NCBI RefSeq assembly: GCF_022179185.1
Contig: NZ_BPQJ01000024.1
Location: 1-64,000, forward strand
Source of the DNA: Methylobacterium frigidaeris
GTDB lineage: Bacteria > Pseudomonadota > Alphaproteobacteria > Rhizobiales > Beijerinckiaceae
Direction of reading: 5' to 3'
DNA: 64,000 nucleotides
Positions 43,690 to 51,736 of the stretch are shown piece after piece. The translations under genes and the position numbers were made by a program. How positions within the stretch are numbered: the first letter of the stretch is position 1; each line of letters opens with the position of its first letter. The notes beneath the pieces were generated by a model that saw only the letters and a list, made by a program, of their open reading frames with translations, searched no databases and was not told the DNA's origin.

Positions 43690-44082
43690 ATGCTGCAGAC
43701 AGAATACGACTTCACGCTCCCGATCGGGTTTCAGGACGGGGAGGGCTCGCTGCACCGGGATGGGGTGATGCGCCTCGCGACCGCGGCGGACGAGATCCTG
43801 CCGCTGAAGGATTCCCGCGTTCAGGGCAATCCGGCCTATCTCTCGGTCATCGTCCTCTCGCGCGTCGTCTCGCGCCTTGGTTCGGTGCCGCAGATCACCC
43901 CGAAGGTGATCGAAGGCCTCTACGCGGCTGACATGGCCTACCTGCAGACCCTCTACAACAAGCTCAACGACGTCGATGCACACAGCGGGCAGATGTGTCC
44001 GAACTGCAGCCACGTCTTCGCGACGGAACACGCCGCGGGGGGATCCTCGGCTACCCTCTCGACCAGCTCTACGAGGAGGTAG
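43690..44082 (+). CDS. eCIS tail-assembly chaperone-like protein
   Basis: 130 aa. Residues 1-95 (EYDFTLPIGFQDGEGSLHRD, GVMRLATAADEILPLKDSRV, NPAYLSVIVLSRVVSRLG) match the phage tail-assembly chaperone E/gp41-type family. Near the end there is a CPNC pair (MCPNCSHVFATEH). The in-frame ending after the G-run (GGSSATLSTSSTRR) is low-complexity and unlike family members, while the -1 frame continues with conserved sequence. A frameshifted 178-aa fusion is therefore likely the functional long form (see the recoding site entry). Confidence 0.85.
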   Translation: MLQTEYDFTLPIGFQDGEGSLHRDGVMRLATAADEILPLKDSRVQGNPAYLSVIVLSRVVSRLGSVPQITPKVIEGLYAADMAYLQTLYNKLNDVDAHSGQMCPNCSHVFATEHAAGGSSATLSTSSTRR

Positions 44083-44225
44083 CCTTCCTGGCCTACCATT
44101 TCCACTGGCCGCTCGATCAGCTCGTGGCGCTGGAACACGCCGAGCGGCGGAAGTGGGTGAGCGAAGTCTCCCGCATGAACGAACAATCCATCGCCGAGGC
44201 GAAAGCGAGCCTGGAGCTGACATGA
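43995..44225 (+). CDS. DUF6760-like eCIS protein, possibly made only by -1 frameshift
   Basis: The conserved segment GGILGYPLDQLYEEVAFLAY-HFHWPLDQLVALEHAERRKW resembles short eCIS proteins of the DUF6760 type. The only conventional start in this frame is GTG 43995, which has a weak RBS and lies 88 nt inside the chaperone gene, so the first 14 codons would be a meaningless overlap. Expression by -1 frameshift from the chaperone gene explains the layout better. The stop overlaps the next start codon (ATGA). Confidence 0.7.
   Translation: MSELQPRLRDGTRRGGILGYPLDQLYEEVAFLAYHFHWPLDQLVALEHAERRKWVSEVSRMNEQSIAEAKASLELT
44037..44084 (+). promoter_or_regulatory. Candidate programmed -1 ribosomal frameshift site
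   Basis: Slippery heptamer G-GGG-GGA (44037-44043, in chaperone frame GCG GGG GGA), then a 5-nt spacer, then a perfect 7-bp stem GGCTACC (44049-44055) with GGTAGCC (44078-44084). The zero-frame TAG (44080-44082) lies in the 3' arm. A -1 slip joins 118 chaperone codons to 60 codons of the DUF6760-like frame. Geometry matches recoding signals of phage tail chaperone genes such as lambda G-T. Confidence 0.6.
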
Positions 44226-44995
44226 CGCGGCTGGAATTGCGCGACGACATCGGCGGAAAGATCGCGAGCCGGCATGGCGGCTTCGCCGCCCGTCTGGCCG
44301 GACGCCACGCCCTCGCCCGAGCGCGGGCCTCGGCCGCCCCCATGACGCATCACGCAGCGCGGCGCTCGTCGCTGATCCTGCACCTCCGGTCGACGCTCAG
44401 CGTCGCGCCGCGCTTCGACCTGTCGCTGACCATCGCGGGCATTCTGCGGGAGGCGGCACGCCCGGCCGCAGAGACGGTGCCGCCCGCCCGCATCGCAGCG
44501 GTGGCCGCGACGATCCGTGAGCGCGCCGCGTCGTCGCGTGCTCTGGAAGCGCCGCGCCGCGCGCTGCTCGCGCGGTCCGATGCATTCCGGACTCCGCCCG
44601 TCGCGCGCGAGATGCGCCTCAGCACCGTCCGTGAGACCGTGTTCCGGACGCGAACGGTCGGTGCTCCCGCGCCGGGGGGCCATCCTGCGGCCCCGCCCGA
44701 CGCCCGTGCCGTGCACCGTGACGCACCTTCCGCCGGCGGGCGCCGCGATTTCGCCGTCGCGGCGCTGCCGCGCGCGATGGCGCGGCCGGACGCCCAGCCG
44801 CTCGCGGCGGCGATCGGGCGGCTCGAGGCGGCGGTCGACAAGCTCGCGGGCGGGGCCCGGCAGGAGGCGCTGCGATCCGCCGCCGAGAGCGTCGCGCCGA
44901 TGCCGCCGGTCGATCCGCGGCGGATCGCCGACGAGGTCCTGCGGACCCTCGACCATCGCGTCGTCGCGATGCGCGAGCGGATGGGGCGGAGGTAG
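44222..44995 (+). CDS. eCIS hypothetical protein, Ala/Arg-rich
   Basis: 257 aa, no database-like family recognised from sequence. The body is Ala/Arg-rich and probably partly disordered; the last 70 residues form a predicted helix (AAAIGRLEAAVDKLAGGARQ) followed by DPRRIADEVLRTLDHRVVAM-RERMGRR. A D-P-x-x-I/L-A-D-E-V-x-x-x-L-x-x-R-x ending is common in the eCIS gene that sits just before the LysM adaptor. Overlaps the preceding frame by 4 bp and precedes the LysM gene by 2 bp, so it is embedded in the structural operon. Confidence 0.7.
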   Translation: MTRLELRDDIGGKIASRHGGFAARLAGRHALARARASAAPMTHHAARRSSLILHLRSTLSVAPRFDLSLTIAGILREAARPAAETVPPARIAAVAATIRERAASSRALEAPRRALLARSDAFRTPPVAREMRLSTVRETVFRTRTVGAPAPGGHPAAPPDARAVHRDAPSAGGRRDFAVAALPRAMARPDAQPLAAAIGRLEAAVDKLAGGARQEALRSAAESVAPMPPVDPRRIADEVLRTLDHRVVAMRERMGRR

Positions 44996-44997
44996 CT

Positions 44998-45651
44998 ATG
45001 GCGCTCGTCAAGGCGACCATCACCACCGAGCATTCGGGCGCCGTGGTTTCCGTGATGTTCAATCCGGAGGAATACGCGGTCAATCAGGACAACACTTTCG
45101 CGTCGCAGAGCATTCCCGGCCTCAGCGGTCCGGTCATCCAATTCGCGCACGGAGGTTCGCGCACGCTCGACGTGGAATTGCTGTTCGATACCTACGAGCA
45201 GCAGAGGGACGTGCGGCAGGAAACCGAGAAGCTGCTCAAGCTGATGCGGATCGACCCGGAGCTGCACGCCCCGCCGATCCTGAGGGTCGAGTGGGCATCG
45301 CTGCAGTTCCGCTGCGTGCTGACCCGCGCCAACCAGCGCTTCATCCTGTTCCTCGCCGACGGGCGGCCGGTCCGGGCGCGCGTCACGACGAGCTTCCAGG
45401 AATTCATCGATCCCGAGCGCGAAGCCAAGGAGGTCAGCCGCCAGACCGCCGACTACACCAAGCTTCACACGGTGGCGCAGGGCGAGACGCTGAGCGCGAT
45501 CGCCGGCCGGAAATACGGCGATCCGCGCCTGTGGCGGGTGCTGGCCGTGGCCAACGGCATGGACGATCCCTTCGACCTCCGGGCCGGCCGCGCCCTCGTC
45601 GTCCCCGCCATCCCCTACGTCGACGCCGAGACCGGGGAGCTCGTCACTTGA
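44998..45651 (+). CDS. eCIS LysM tube/spike adaptor (Afp7-like)
   Basis: 217 aa. The N-terminal contractile-injection-system tube domain (VVSVMFNPEEYAVNQDNTFA, RTLDVELLFDTYEQQRDVRQ) occupies residues 1-145. A LysM domain at residues 155-210 (HTVAQGETLSAIAGRKYGDP, WRVLAVANGMDD) follows, as in Afp7/T4 gp53-type adaptors. It connects the tube to the hub in the baseplate. Its stop shares one base with the next start. Confidence 0.9.
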   Translation: MALVKATITTEHSGAVVSVMFNPEEYAVNQDNTFASQSIPGLSGPVIQFAHGGSRTLDVELLFDTYEQQRDVRQETEKLLKLMRIDPELHAPPILRVEWASLQFRCVLTRANQRFILFLADGRPVRARVTTSFQEFIDPEREAKEVSRQTADYTKLHTVAQGETLSAIAGRKYGDPRLWRVLAVANGMDDPFDLRAGRALVVPAIPYVDAETGELVT

Positions 45652-46871
45652 TGGGCGCCTATCCCCGATACGCCCCGGAATACGCGCTCAGGATCGACGA
45701 CGCGCCGATCCCGGCGGCCCTGCGCGGCTGCATCGCCAGCCTCACCTACGAGGACGGCATCGACGGCGCCGACAGGGTCGAGATCACGATCGCCAATCCC
45801 TCCCTCACCTGGCTCGACCATCCGCTGCTCGCCGTCGACCAGCCCCTGTCGCTCGCCATCGGCTATGCGGGCGAGACTCTGGAGGAGGTCTTCACCGGCG
45901 AGATCACCGGCGTCGCCCCGAGCTTCCCGTCCGGCGGCATGCCGATGATCACCGTCACCGCGCACGACTTCCTGCAGCGGCTGACGCAAGGGACCAAGGA
46001 CCGCGGCTTCAGGGTCAGCATTCCGAGCATCGGCAACTTCCCGCTGCCGGACCCGCTGGTTGCCGCCATCGTCAGCGGGACCAACGCGCTGATCCCCGAC
46101 ATCGACCCGATCGGCGGGGCGCTCTCGACGCTGGTGTCGCTCGCGACGTTCCTCAGCTTCCCGCAATTCGCTCAGAAATCGGTCAGGCTGCAGACATCGG
46201 AGAGCGACTTCGACTTTCTGAAGCGCGTATCGAGGGAGAACGGTTGGGAGATCTTCATCGATCATTCGGCCGAGCCCAAGGGCCGCGTGCTGCGCTTCCA
46301 GTTCCTGCTGCAGGACTATTCGGCGAGCGTCGAGCTCGACTGGGGATCCTCGCTGATCGAGTTCACGCCGCGGCTGACGACCGTCGGCGACATCTTCGGG
46401 GTCAGCGCGCGCGTCTGGGTCGACAGCATCGGCGTCGAGTTCGTGATCATCGTCTCCTGGGACTACGACCGCGCCTCGCTCGATGTCCAGATCTACCCGA
46501 ACCTGGTCGGCAAGATCGACGACCTGATCGGTCCGGCGAACGCCAAGAAGACCCTCACCGTCAAGCCGACCGGCTACGCCACCGCCCCGCGCAAGATACT
46601 CGGCGAGCTGCTGCCGCGCCTCAACGGCCGGCAGACCGGCCGCGGCAGCGCGATCGGCAACCCGCGGATCAAGTCCGCCAAGGTGTGCCGGCTCGGCAAC
46701 CTCGGCGGCCAGTTCGGCGGGCTCTATCGCATCACCTCAGCGAGCCACACCTTCGATTCCAGCGGCTACCGCACCTCCTTCGAGGCCCGCAAGGAGGTCT
46801 GGTTCGGCTCGGTGCCCTTGCCTTTCTCCGCTCCAAACTACCGGCCGCTCACCGGCCAGTTCGCACGCTGA
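45651..46871 (+). CDS. eCIS baseplate hub protein (gpD/VgrG N-terminal-like)
   Basis: 406-aa homologue of phage late control protein D/gp27 hub. Features: YALRIDDAPIPAALRGCIAS, LTYEDGIDGADRVEITIANP, VFTGEITGVAPSFPSGGMPM, TVTAHDFLQRLTQGTKDRGF and LQTSESDFDFLKRVSRENGW. The C-terminal part carries the second barrel (LGGQFGGLYRITSASHTFDS). It is separate from the spike gene, where Afp8-type proteins fuse both; the split organisation resembles phage gpD plus gpV. Confidence 0.9.
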   Translation: MGAYPRYAPEYALRIDDAPIPAALRGCIASLTYEDGIDGADRVEITIANPSLTWLDHPLLAVDQPLSLAIGYAGETLEEVFTGEITGVAPSFPSGGMPMITVTAHDFLQRLTQGTKDRGFRVSIPSIGNFPLPDPLVAAIVSGTNALIPDIDPIGGALSTLVSLATFLSFPQFAQKSVRLQTSESDFDFLKRVSRENGWEIFIDHSAEPKGRVLRFQFLLQDYSASVELDWGSSLIEFTPRLTTVGDIFGVSARVWVDSIGVEFVIIVSWDYDRASLDVQIYPNLVGKIDDLIGPANAKKTLTVKPTGYATAPRKILGELLPRLNGRQTGRGSAIGNPRIKSAKVCRLGNLGGQFGGLYRITSASHTFDSSGYRTSFEARKEVWFGSVPLPFSAPNYRPLTGQFAR

Positions 46872-46884
46872 AGGAGGTCGCGTC

Positions 46885-47547
46885 ATGAGCCAGTCGGTCA
46901 GGCAGCTCGCGGGCGTCGCGGACGGACCGCTTCCGGACGAGTTCGCGATCGCGCCGGGTGTCGTCACGAACAACGTCGACATGATCGCCGAGGGCCGCGT
47001 GCAGGTACATATCGCGTCCGCGCCGGGCATTGATCCGTGGGCGCGGCTGTCGAGCGTCGGCGGGGGCTCCGGCCGCGGATTCTACTGGGTGCCGCAGCTG
47101 CACGACGAGGTGCTCGTCGCCTTCGCGCAGAACGATCCGAACTCGGCCTACGTGCTCGGCGGGCTCTGGAGTACGCTGTCCCGGCCGCCCTCGCTCGTGC
47201 CGGTCGAGGCGCCGACCAAGCGCGTGATCAAGACCGGCGTCGCCGCCGGGATCGGCCACGAGATCGAGTTCGACGACGCCCTGCAGTCGGTCTCGATCAC
47301 CACCTCGACGATGCAGAAGCTCACGCTCGACCCCCTCGCCATCACGTTGAGCAACCTCGCCGGGACGCTCAAGATCTCGCTCGACAACACGACCCAGTCG
47401 ATCTCGATCCAGGCCGTCAACAGCATCGACCTCAAGGCGACCGAGATCTCGCTGACCGGTGCGTCGGTCGCGATCAAGGCGGGCAGTGTGTCCGTCACGT
47501 CGGCCGGGCCGTGCACGGTCACCGGCCTTCCCATCAAGCTGAATTGA
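46885..47547 (+). CDS. eCIS spike protein (gp5/VgrG C-terminal-like)
   Basis: 220 aa. An OB-fold (GVVTNNVDMIAEGRVQVHIA, WARLSSVGGGSGRGFYWVPQ, LHDEVLVAFAQNDPNSAYVL) is followed from residue 115 by a repetitive beta-helix needle (VSITTSTMQKLTLDPLAITL, LKISLDNTTQSISIQAVNSI). The trimer would form the membrane-piercing spike on which the PAAR tip sits; the PAAR gene follows after 10 bp. RBS GAAGGAGG. Confidence 0.92.
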   Translation: MSQSVRQLAGVADGPLPDEFAIAPGVVTNNVDMIAEGRVQVHIASAPGIDPWARLSSVGGGSGRGFYWVPQLHDEVLVAFAQNDPNSAYVLGGLWSTLSRPPSLVPVEAPTKRVIKTGVAAGIGHEIEFDDALQSVSITTSTMQKLTLDPLAITLSNLAGTLKISLDNTTQSISIQAVNSIDLKATEISLTGASVAIKAGSVSVTSAGPCTVTGLPIKLN

Positions 47548-47557
47548 GGAGGCCGGC

Positions 47558-47839
47558 ATGCCGTTCGCTGCGCGCGTCGGGGATCCGACCGGCCATCCCG
47601 GTGCCATCGTGGGGCCCGGCGTCCTGACGGTCCTGATCGGCGGCCTGCCGGCCGCCGTCCAGGGCGACCTGCATGGCTGCACCATGCCGCCGCCGGCGGG
47701 GCCGCATCCGCCGAGCCCGATCGCCAAGGGCAGCCTGACGGTGCTGATCGGCGGGCGGGGTGCCGCGCGGGTCGGCGACGTGTCCGGCTGCGGCTCGCCG
47801 ATCCTCGCCGGCATGCCGCTCGTCGAGATAGGCGGCTGA
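47558..47839 (+). CDS. PAAR-type spike tip protein (Afp10-like)
   Basis: 93-aa PAAR-like protein of compact beta repeats: ARVGDPTGHPGAIVGPGVLT, VLIGGLPAAVQGDLHGCTMP, GSLTVLIGGRGAARVGDVSG and CGSPILAGMP. His and Cys residues at the repeat turns (GHPG, HGC, HPP, GCG) are placed to bind a metal at the tip. No toxin extension is attached. It lies 1 bp before the gp25 gene. Confidence 0.92.
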   Translation: MPFAARVGDPTGHPGAIVGPGVLTVLIGGLPAAVQGDLHGCTMPPPAGPHPPSPIAKGSLTVLIGGRGAARVGDVSGCGSPILAGMPLVEIGG

Positions 47840-47840
47840 G

Positions 47841-48287
47841 ATGCCCGATCCGGCGCGCGCCTTCCTCGGACGCGGATGGGCCTTCCCCCCGGCCGTCGCC
47901 GGGCGCGACGTCGCCATGGCGGCGTACGAGGAGGACATCCGCCAGGCGGTGCTGATCATCCTCGGCACCGACCGGGAGGAGCGCGTGATGCGGCCCGACT
48001 TCGGCGCCGGCCTCTCCTCCTTCCTGTTCGAGCCGATCGGCATCGGACTCGCCGAGCGGCTGCGCACGCGGGTGCTCGAGGCGCTGGTCGATTGGGAGGC
48101 GCGCATCATCGTCGAGCAAGTCCTGGTCGCGCCGATGACCGGGCAGACGCCGGAAGCGGCCGTGCCCGACGGTTTCCGGCCGGTCCCGGCCGGTGCGGCG
48201 CTGCTCGTCTCGATCGAGTATCGCGTGCGGGCGACCAACGCGGTCCGCAACCTGGTCTTCCCCTTCTACCTGGACGAGGGCCGCTAG
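47841..48287 (+). CDS. eCIS baseplate wedge protein, gp25-like (Afp9)
   Basis: 148-aa GPW/gp25 family protein. It shows IRQAVLIILGTDREERVMRP with DFGAGLSSFLFEPIG, the core EPR-type motif region that nucleates sheath assembly, and ends with VSIEYRVRATNAVRNLVFPF. An Arg-rich ERVMRPDFG replaces the usual GERVMRPEFG, which is within family variation. Starts 1 bp after the PAAR gene stop. Confidence 0.93.
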   Translation: MPDPARAFLGRGWAFPPAVAGRDVAMAAYEEDIRQAVLIILGTDREERVMRPDFGAGLSSFLFEPIGIGLAERLRTRVLEALVDWEARIIVEQVLVAPMTGQTPEAAVPDGFRPVPAGAALLVSIEYRVRATNAVRNLVFPFYLDEGR

Positions 48288-48288
48288 C

Positions 48289-51200
48289 ATGACCATCTGG
48301 CCCGCCTCCGTCCCGGACGAGCACGCCTTCGAGCAGGAGTTCGCCGCGCGCGCGGCCGGCTACGTTCCAGGCTGGACTCCCGGCGAGCTGGGACCGGGCC
48401 GCGCCATGACGGCGATCCTCGCGCATTACCTGCGCGCCGTCGCCGCGCGACTGGAGCAGGCGCCGGAGAAGAACGCGTTCGCCCTGCTCGACCTCGCCGG
48501 CCTCGGCCCCGCGCCGCCGCAATCGGCGCGCGCGCCGATGATCATCCGCCTGTCGAAGGACGCGGTCTCCGGAACGGCGCCGGCGGGCACGCCCGTCTCC
48601 GCGCCCCCGCCGCCCGGCCAGTCGAGCCCGATCGTGTTCGAGACCGAGCAGGCGGTCGGCCTCACGGCCGCGCGCGTGGCGCAGGTCGCGAGCCTGTGGC
48701 CGGAGCGCGACCAGTATATTGACCACACCGGCGAGCTCGCGGCGGGACGGCCGGCGCGGCTGTTCGCGCGCGATCTGCTCCAGCCGATCCCCCACCGGAT
48801 CTACATCGCGCACCGGACCCTGCTCGCGCTGTCCGGCGCCGTCGACCTCGCGGTCGAGATCCGCCTCGCACGGCCGAGCGCGGAGAAGCTCGGGATCGAC
48901 TGGCGCTACTGGGACGGCGAGGTGTGGCGCGGCTTCCTCGACTTCCCGGACGGGACGAGGGACGTCGGGGAGGACGCCCGATCCGACGACCACAGCGTCG
49001 ACGGCACCGACGGGCTGCGCCGGACGGGCGTCGTCCGGTTGAGGGCAGCCTGCGCCCAGTCGGTCGAGAATGCGGTCGACGGCCTCTCCGGGTTCTGGAT
49101 CCGCGGCAGCCTCGCCGAGCCCCTGCTGCCCGATCCGGACCTCGCCGCCTCGATCGACCGCTCGACCGAGCTGCCGGCGATCGAGACCGTCCGCATCAGC
49201 GCGGTCTCCGTACGCAGGTTCGACGCGCAGCTCGACATCAGGCCGATGGCCGGCCGGATCGAAGGGGGGGGCGTCCTGCTCGCCGCGACGGGCTCGATCT
49301 CCGGCATGAGCGGTCGCGTCGTCAACGAGGCCGACGAGGCTCTCCGCGGGGCGGTCGTCTCGCTTCACCGCGCCGACGCGGACGCCGCCGTCGCGATCTC
49401 CCAGCCGACCGGCGACGACGGCTTCTTCCAGCTCGGCCTGGCGGACGCCGTGCAGGCGGGCGGCCATCTGCGCGTCACCTTCTCGGACGTGGTCGCCGAG
49501 ATCCCGCTGCCGAGCCCGCTGCCTGACGCCTATGCGCGATCCGTGCTGACAATTTTGCTGAAGGGCGCGACGCCCGACAAGGCCTTCGCCGACGGGACCG
49601 CGATCGATCTCTCGAAGCCGTTCCTGCCGTTCGGCGCGCAGCCGCAGCCCGGCTCGACCTTCGCCTTCACGAGCGCCGAGATCTTCTCGAAGCCCGGCGC
49701 CGAAATGCGGATCTACCTGCCCCGCACCAAGGGCCCCCAGGACGTCGCTCCGCCCTCCGGCGCGAGCGCCATGCCGCATCGGCTCGCCTGGGAATACTGG
49801 AACGGCCGGGCATGGGCGCCGCTCGGCGTCGCCGGCGCGCAGGTCGGCCAGACGCTCGACTTCGCCCGCTCCGAGATCGTCGACATCGTCGTGCCCGACG
49901 ACATGGAGCCGGTCAGCCTGAACGACGTCGTGGCGCGCTGGATGCGCGTGCGGATCGTCAGCGGCGGCTACGGCTACAGGCAGACGATCGTGTGGCTCGG
50001 CGTCCACGAGCAGAGCAACGAGATGACGGTGACCGTGACGCAGCCGCCGGCGCTGGCGGCTGTCGCCATGGGTTATGTCTGGCAGCACGGTCCGTTCCGT
50101 CCCGAGCGGGTGCTGACCGAGAACGACTTCGCCTTCGCCGACCGGACGGAGGAGACGACCTGGCCGGGCCGGAGCTACGAGCCCTTCACGCCGAGCGGGG
50201 ACGCGGCGCCCACGCTCTATGTCGGCCTCGACGCGAGGCCGCCTGCCGACGTGCTCTCGCTGTTCCTCGACCTCGAGGAGGACCGGCTCGACCCGGTCGG
50301 CCCCTCGCTCGAATGGGAGTGCTTCGACGGTGGCGGGTGGCGCCGCCTGTCGGCGCAGGACGAGACCGGGAGCCTGCGCGCGCCCGGCATCGTCTCGCTG
50401 CTGGGCGCCGAGCGCTCCGTCGCGACGCCGCGCTTCGGCGCGCCTCTGCACTGGGTCCGCGCTCGCCTGCGGCGCAGCGAGGCGCCGGGTGCGCCGAACC
50501 TCGCGGCGATCGCACCGAACGCGGTCTGGGCGAGCGAGCGCCGCACCCTGCGGGACGTCGCGATCGGATCGAGCGACGGCACGCCGGGCCAGCGCTTCAC
50601 GATCGCGCAGGTCCCCGTGCTCGCCGACGAATGGATCGAGGTGCGCGAGAGCCTCGGACCGCGAGCGCGCACCGACTGGCGGCTGATCGCGCGCCAGCTG
50701 GCGGGCATCGACGACCTCGCGATCGCGGCGATTGGCGACGCGCTGAACCGCGCCTCGCCCGACCCGGACGTCGTCTACGGTCCGCTCCGGCTCCGGCGCG
50801 ACGCCAAGCAGCAACCGGTCGAGGTCTGGGTCCGATGGACGGGCGTCGCGAGCCTGCTCGCGGCCGGCCCCTCGGACCGCGTCTATGCGCTCGATCGGCT
50901 CCGGGGCCGGCTGTTCTTCGGCGATGGCCATCGGGGCCGCACGCCACCCGTGGGCGCGGCGATCCTGGCGCGGCGGCTCCAGACCGGCGGCGGCTCGCGG
51001 GGCAACCTGCCGGCCAGGGCGATCTCCCAGTTGATCGGCGCGGTCGCTGGCGCCGAGGAGGTCTACAACGTGAAGCCGTCCGAAGGCGGCTCGGACGGCG
51101 AATCCCCCGCAGCCTTCCGCCGGCGTGGTCCGATGGCGCTCGCCCATCGCGGCCGGGCGGTGACGGCGCGCGACATCGAGGCGCTGGCGCTGGAGGCCTC

Positions 51201-51735
51201 CGCCGCCGTCGCCCTCGCCCGCGTGCTGCCGCTGCGCGGCGCCAACGGGCGCAGCCAGGCCGGCCGCGTGACCGTCGTGATCGTCCCCGCGAGCGCGGAG
51301 GCCCGGCCGTTCCCGACCCGGGGCCTGCGCCAGCGTGTGCGCGACTACGTGGCGAGCCGCGCCTCCGCGACGCTCGGCGATCCGGAGGCGCTGACCGTGA
51401 CCGGTCCCGACTACACGCCGATCGGCGTCGCCGCGACGCTGGTCCCCTGGCTGTTCTCCGAGGCCGGCGACGTCGAGAAGGCGGCGCGCGCCGCACTCGC
51501 CGCCTTCCTCCATCCGCTCACCGGTGGCCCGGACGGACAGGGCTGGGACCTCGGCCGCGGCGTCCATCTCTCCGACGTCGCCGCCGTCCTGGAGCGCGTA
51601 CCGGGGCTCGACCACGCCCGCGACGTCGCGCTGACGGTGGCCGGCATCCCGCAGGGCGGGGCCGCCGCCGTCGCGGCGGGCCGGATCGTCGCTGCGGGCG
51701 AGATCTCCTTCACGCTCGAAGCGCGGGAGGTTTGA
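48289..51735 (+). CDS. eCIS baseplate wedge protein (Afp11-like, baseplate J family)
   Basis: 1148 aa, the largest structural gene of the cluster. The N-terminus (LARDLLQPIPHRIYIAHRTL at about residue 155) and the gpJ-like C-terminal third (GNLPARAISQLIGAVAGAEE, FRRRGPMALAHRGRAVTARD) match Afp11 proteins. Residues about 343-415 are a carboxypeptidase-regulatory-like insert (GRVVNEADEALRGAVVSLHR, GDDGFFQLGLAD). The end FLHPLTGGPDGQGWDLGRGV is shared with the next protein. It forms the wedge ring around the hub. It starts 1 bp after the gp25 gene stop. Confidence 0.9.
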   Translation: MTIWPASVPDEHAFEQEFAARAAGYVPGWTPGELGPGRAMTAILAHYLRAVAARLEQAPEKNAFALLDLAGLGPAPPQSARAPMIIRLSKDAVSGTAPAGTPVSAPPPPGQSSPIVFETEQAVGLTAARVAQVASLWPERDQYIDHTGELAAGRPARLFARDLLQPIPHRIYIAHRTLLALSGAVDLAVEIRLARPSAEKLGIDWRYWDGEVWRGFLDFPDGTRDVGEDARSDDHSVDGTDGLRRTGVVRLRAACAQSVENAVDGLSGFWIRGSLAEPLLPDPDLAASIDRSTELPAIETVRISAVSVRRFDAQLDIRPMAGRIEGGGVLLAATGSISGMSGRVVNEADEALRGAVVSLHRADADAAVAISQPTGDDGFFQLGLADAVQAGGHLRVTFSDVVAEIPLPSPLPDAYARSVLTILLKGATPDKAFADGTAIDLSKPFLPFGAQPQPGSTFAFTSAEIFSKPGAEMRIYLPRTKGPQDVAPPSGASAMPHRLAWEYWNGRAWAPLGVAGAQVGQTLDFARSEIVDIVVPDDMEPVSLNDVVARWMRVRIVSGGYGYRQTIVWLGVHEQSNEMTVTVTQPPALAAVAMGYVWQHGPFRPERVLTENDFAFADRTEETTWPGRSYEPFTPSGDAAPTLYVGLDARPPADVLSLFLDLEEDRLDPVGPSLEWECFDGGGWRRLSAQDETGSLRAPGIVSLLGAERSVATPRFGAPLHWVRARLRRSEAPGAPNLAAIAPNAVWASERRTLRDVAIGSSDGTPGQRFTIAQVPVLADEWIEVRESLGPRARTDWRLIARQLAGIDDLAIAAIGDALNRASPDPDVVYGPLRLRRDAKQQPVEVWVRWTGVASLLAAGPSDRVYALDRLRGRLFFGDGHRGRTPPVGAAILARRLQTGGGSRGNLPARAISQLIGAVAGAEEVYNVKPSEGGSDGESPAAFRRRGPMALAHRGRAVTARDIEALALEASAAVALARVLPLRGANGRSQAGRVTVVIVPASAEARPFPTRGLRQRVRDYVASRASATLGDPEALTVTGPDYTPIGVAATLVPWLFSEAGDVEKAARAALAAFLHPLTGGPDGQGWDLGRGVHLSDVAAVLERVPGLDHARDVALTVAGIPQGGAAAVAAGRIVAAGEISFTLEAREV

Positions 51736-51736
51736 G

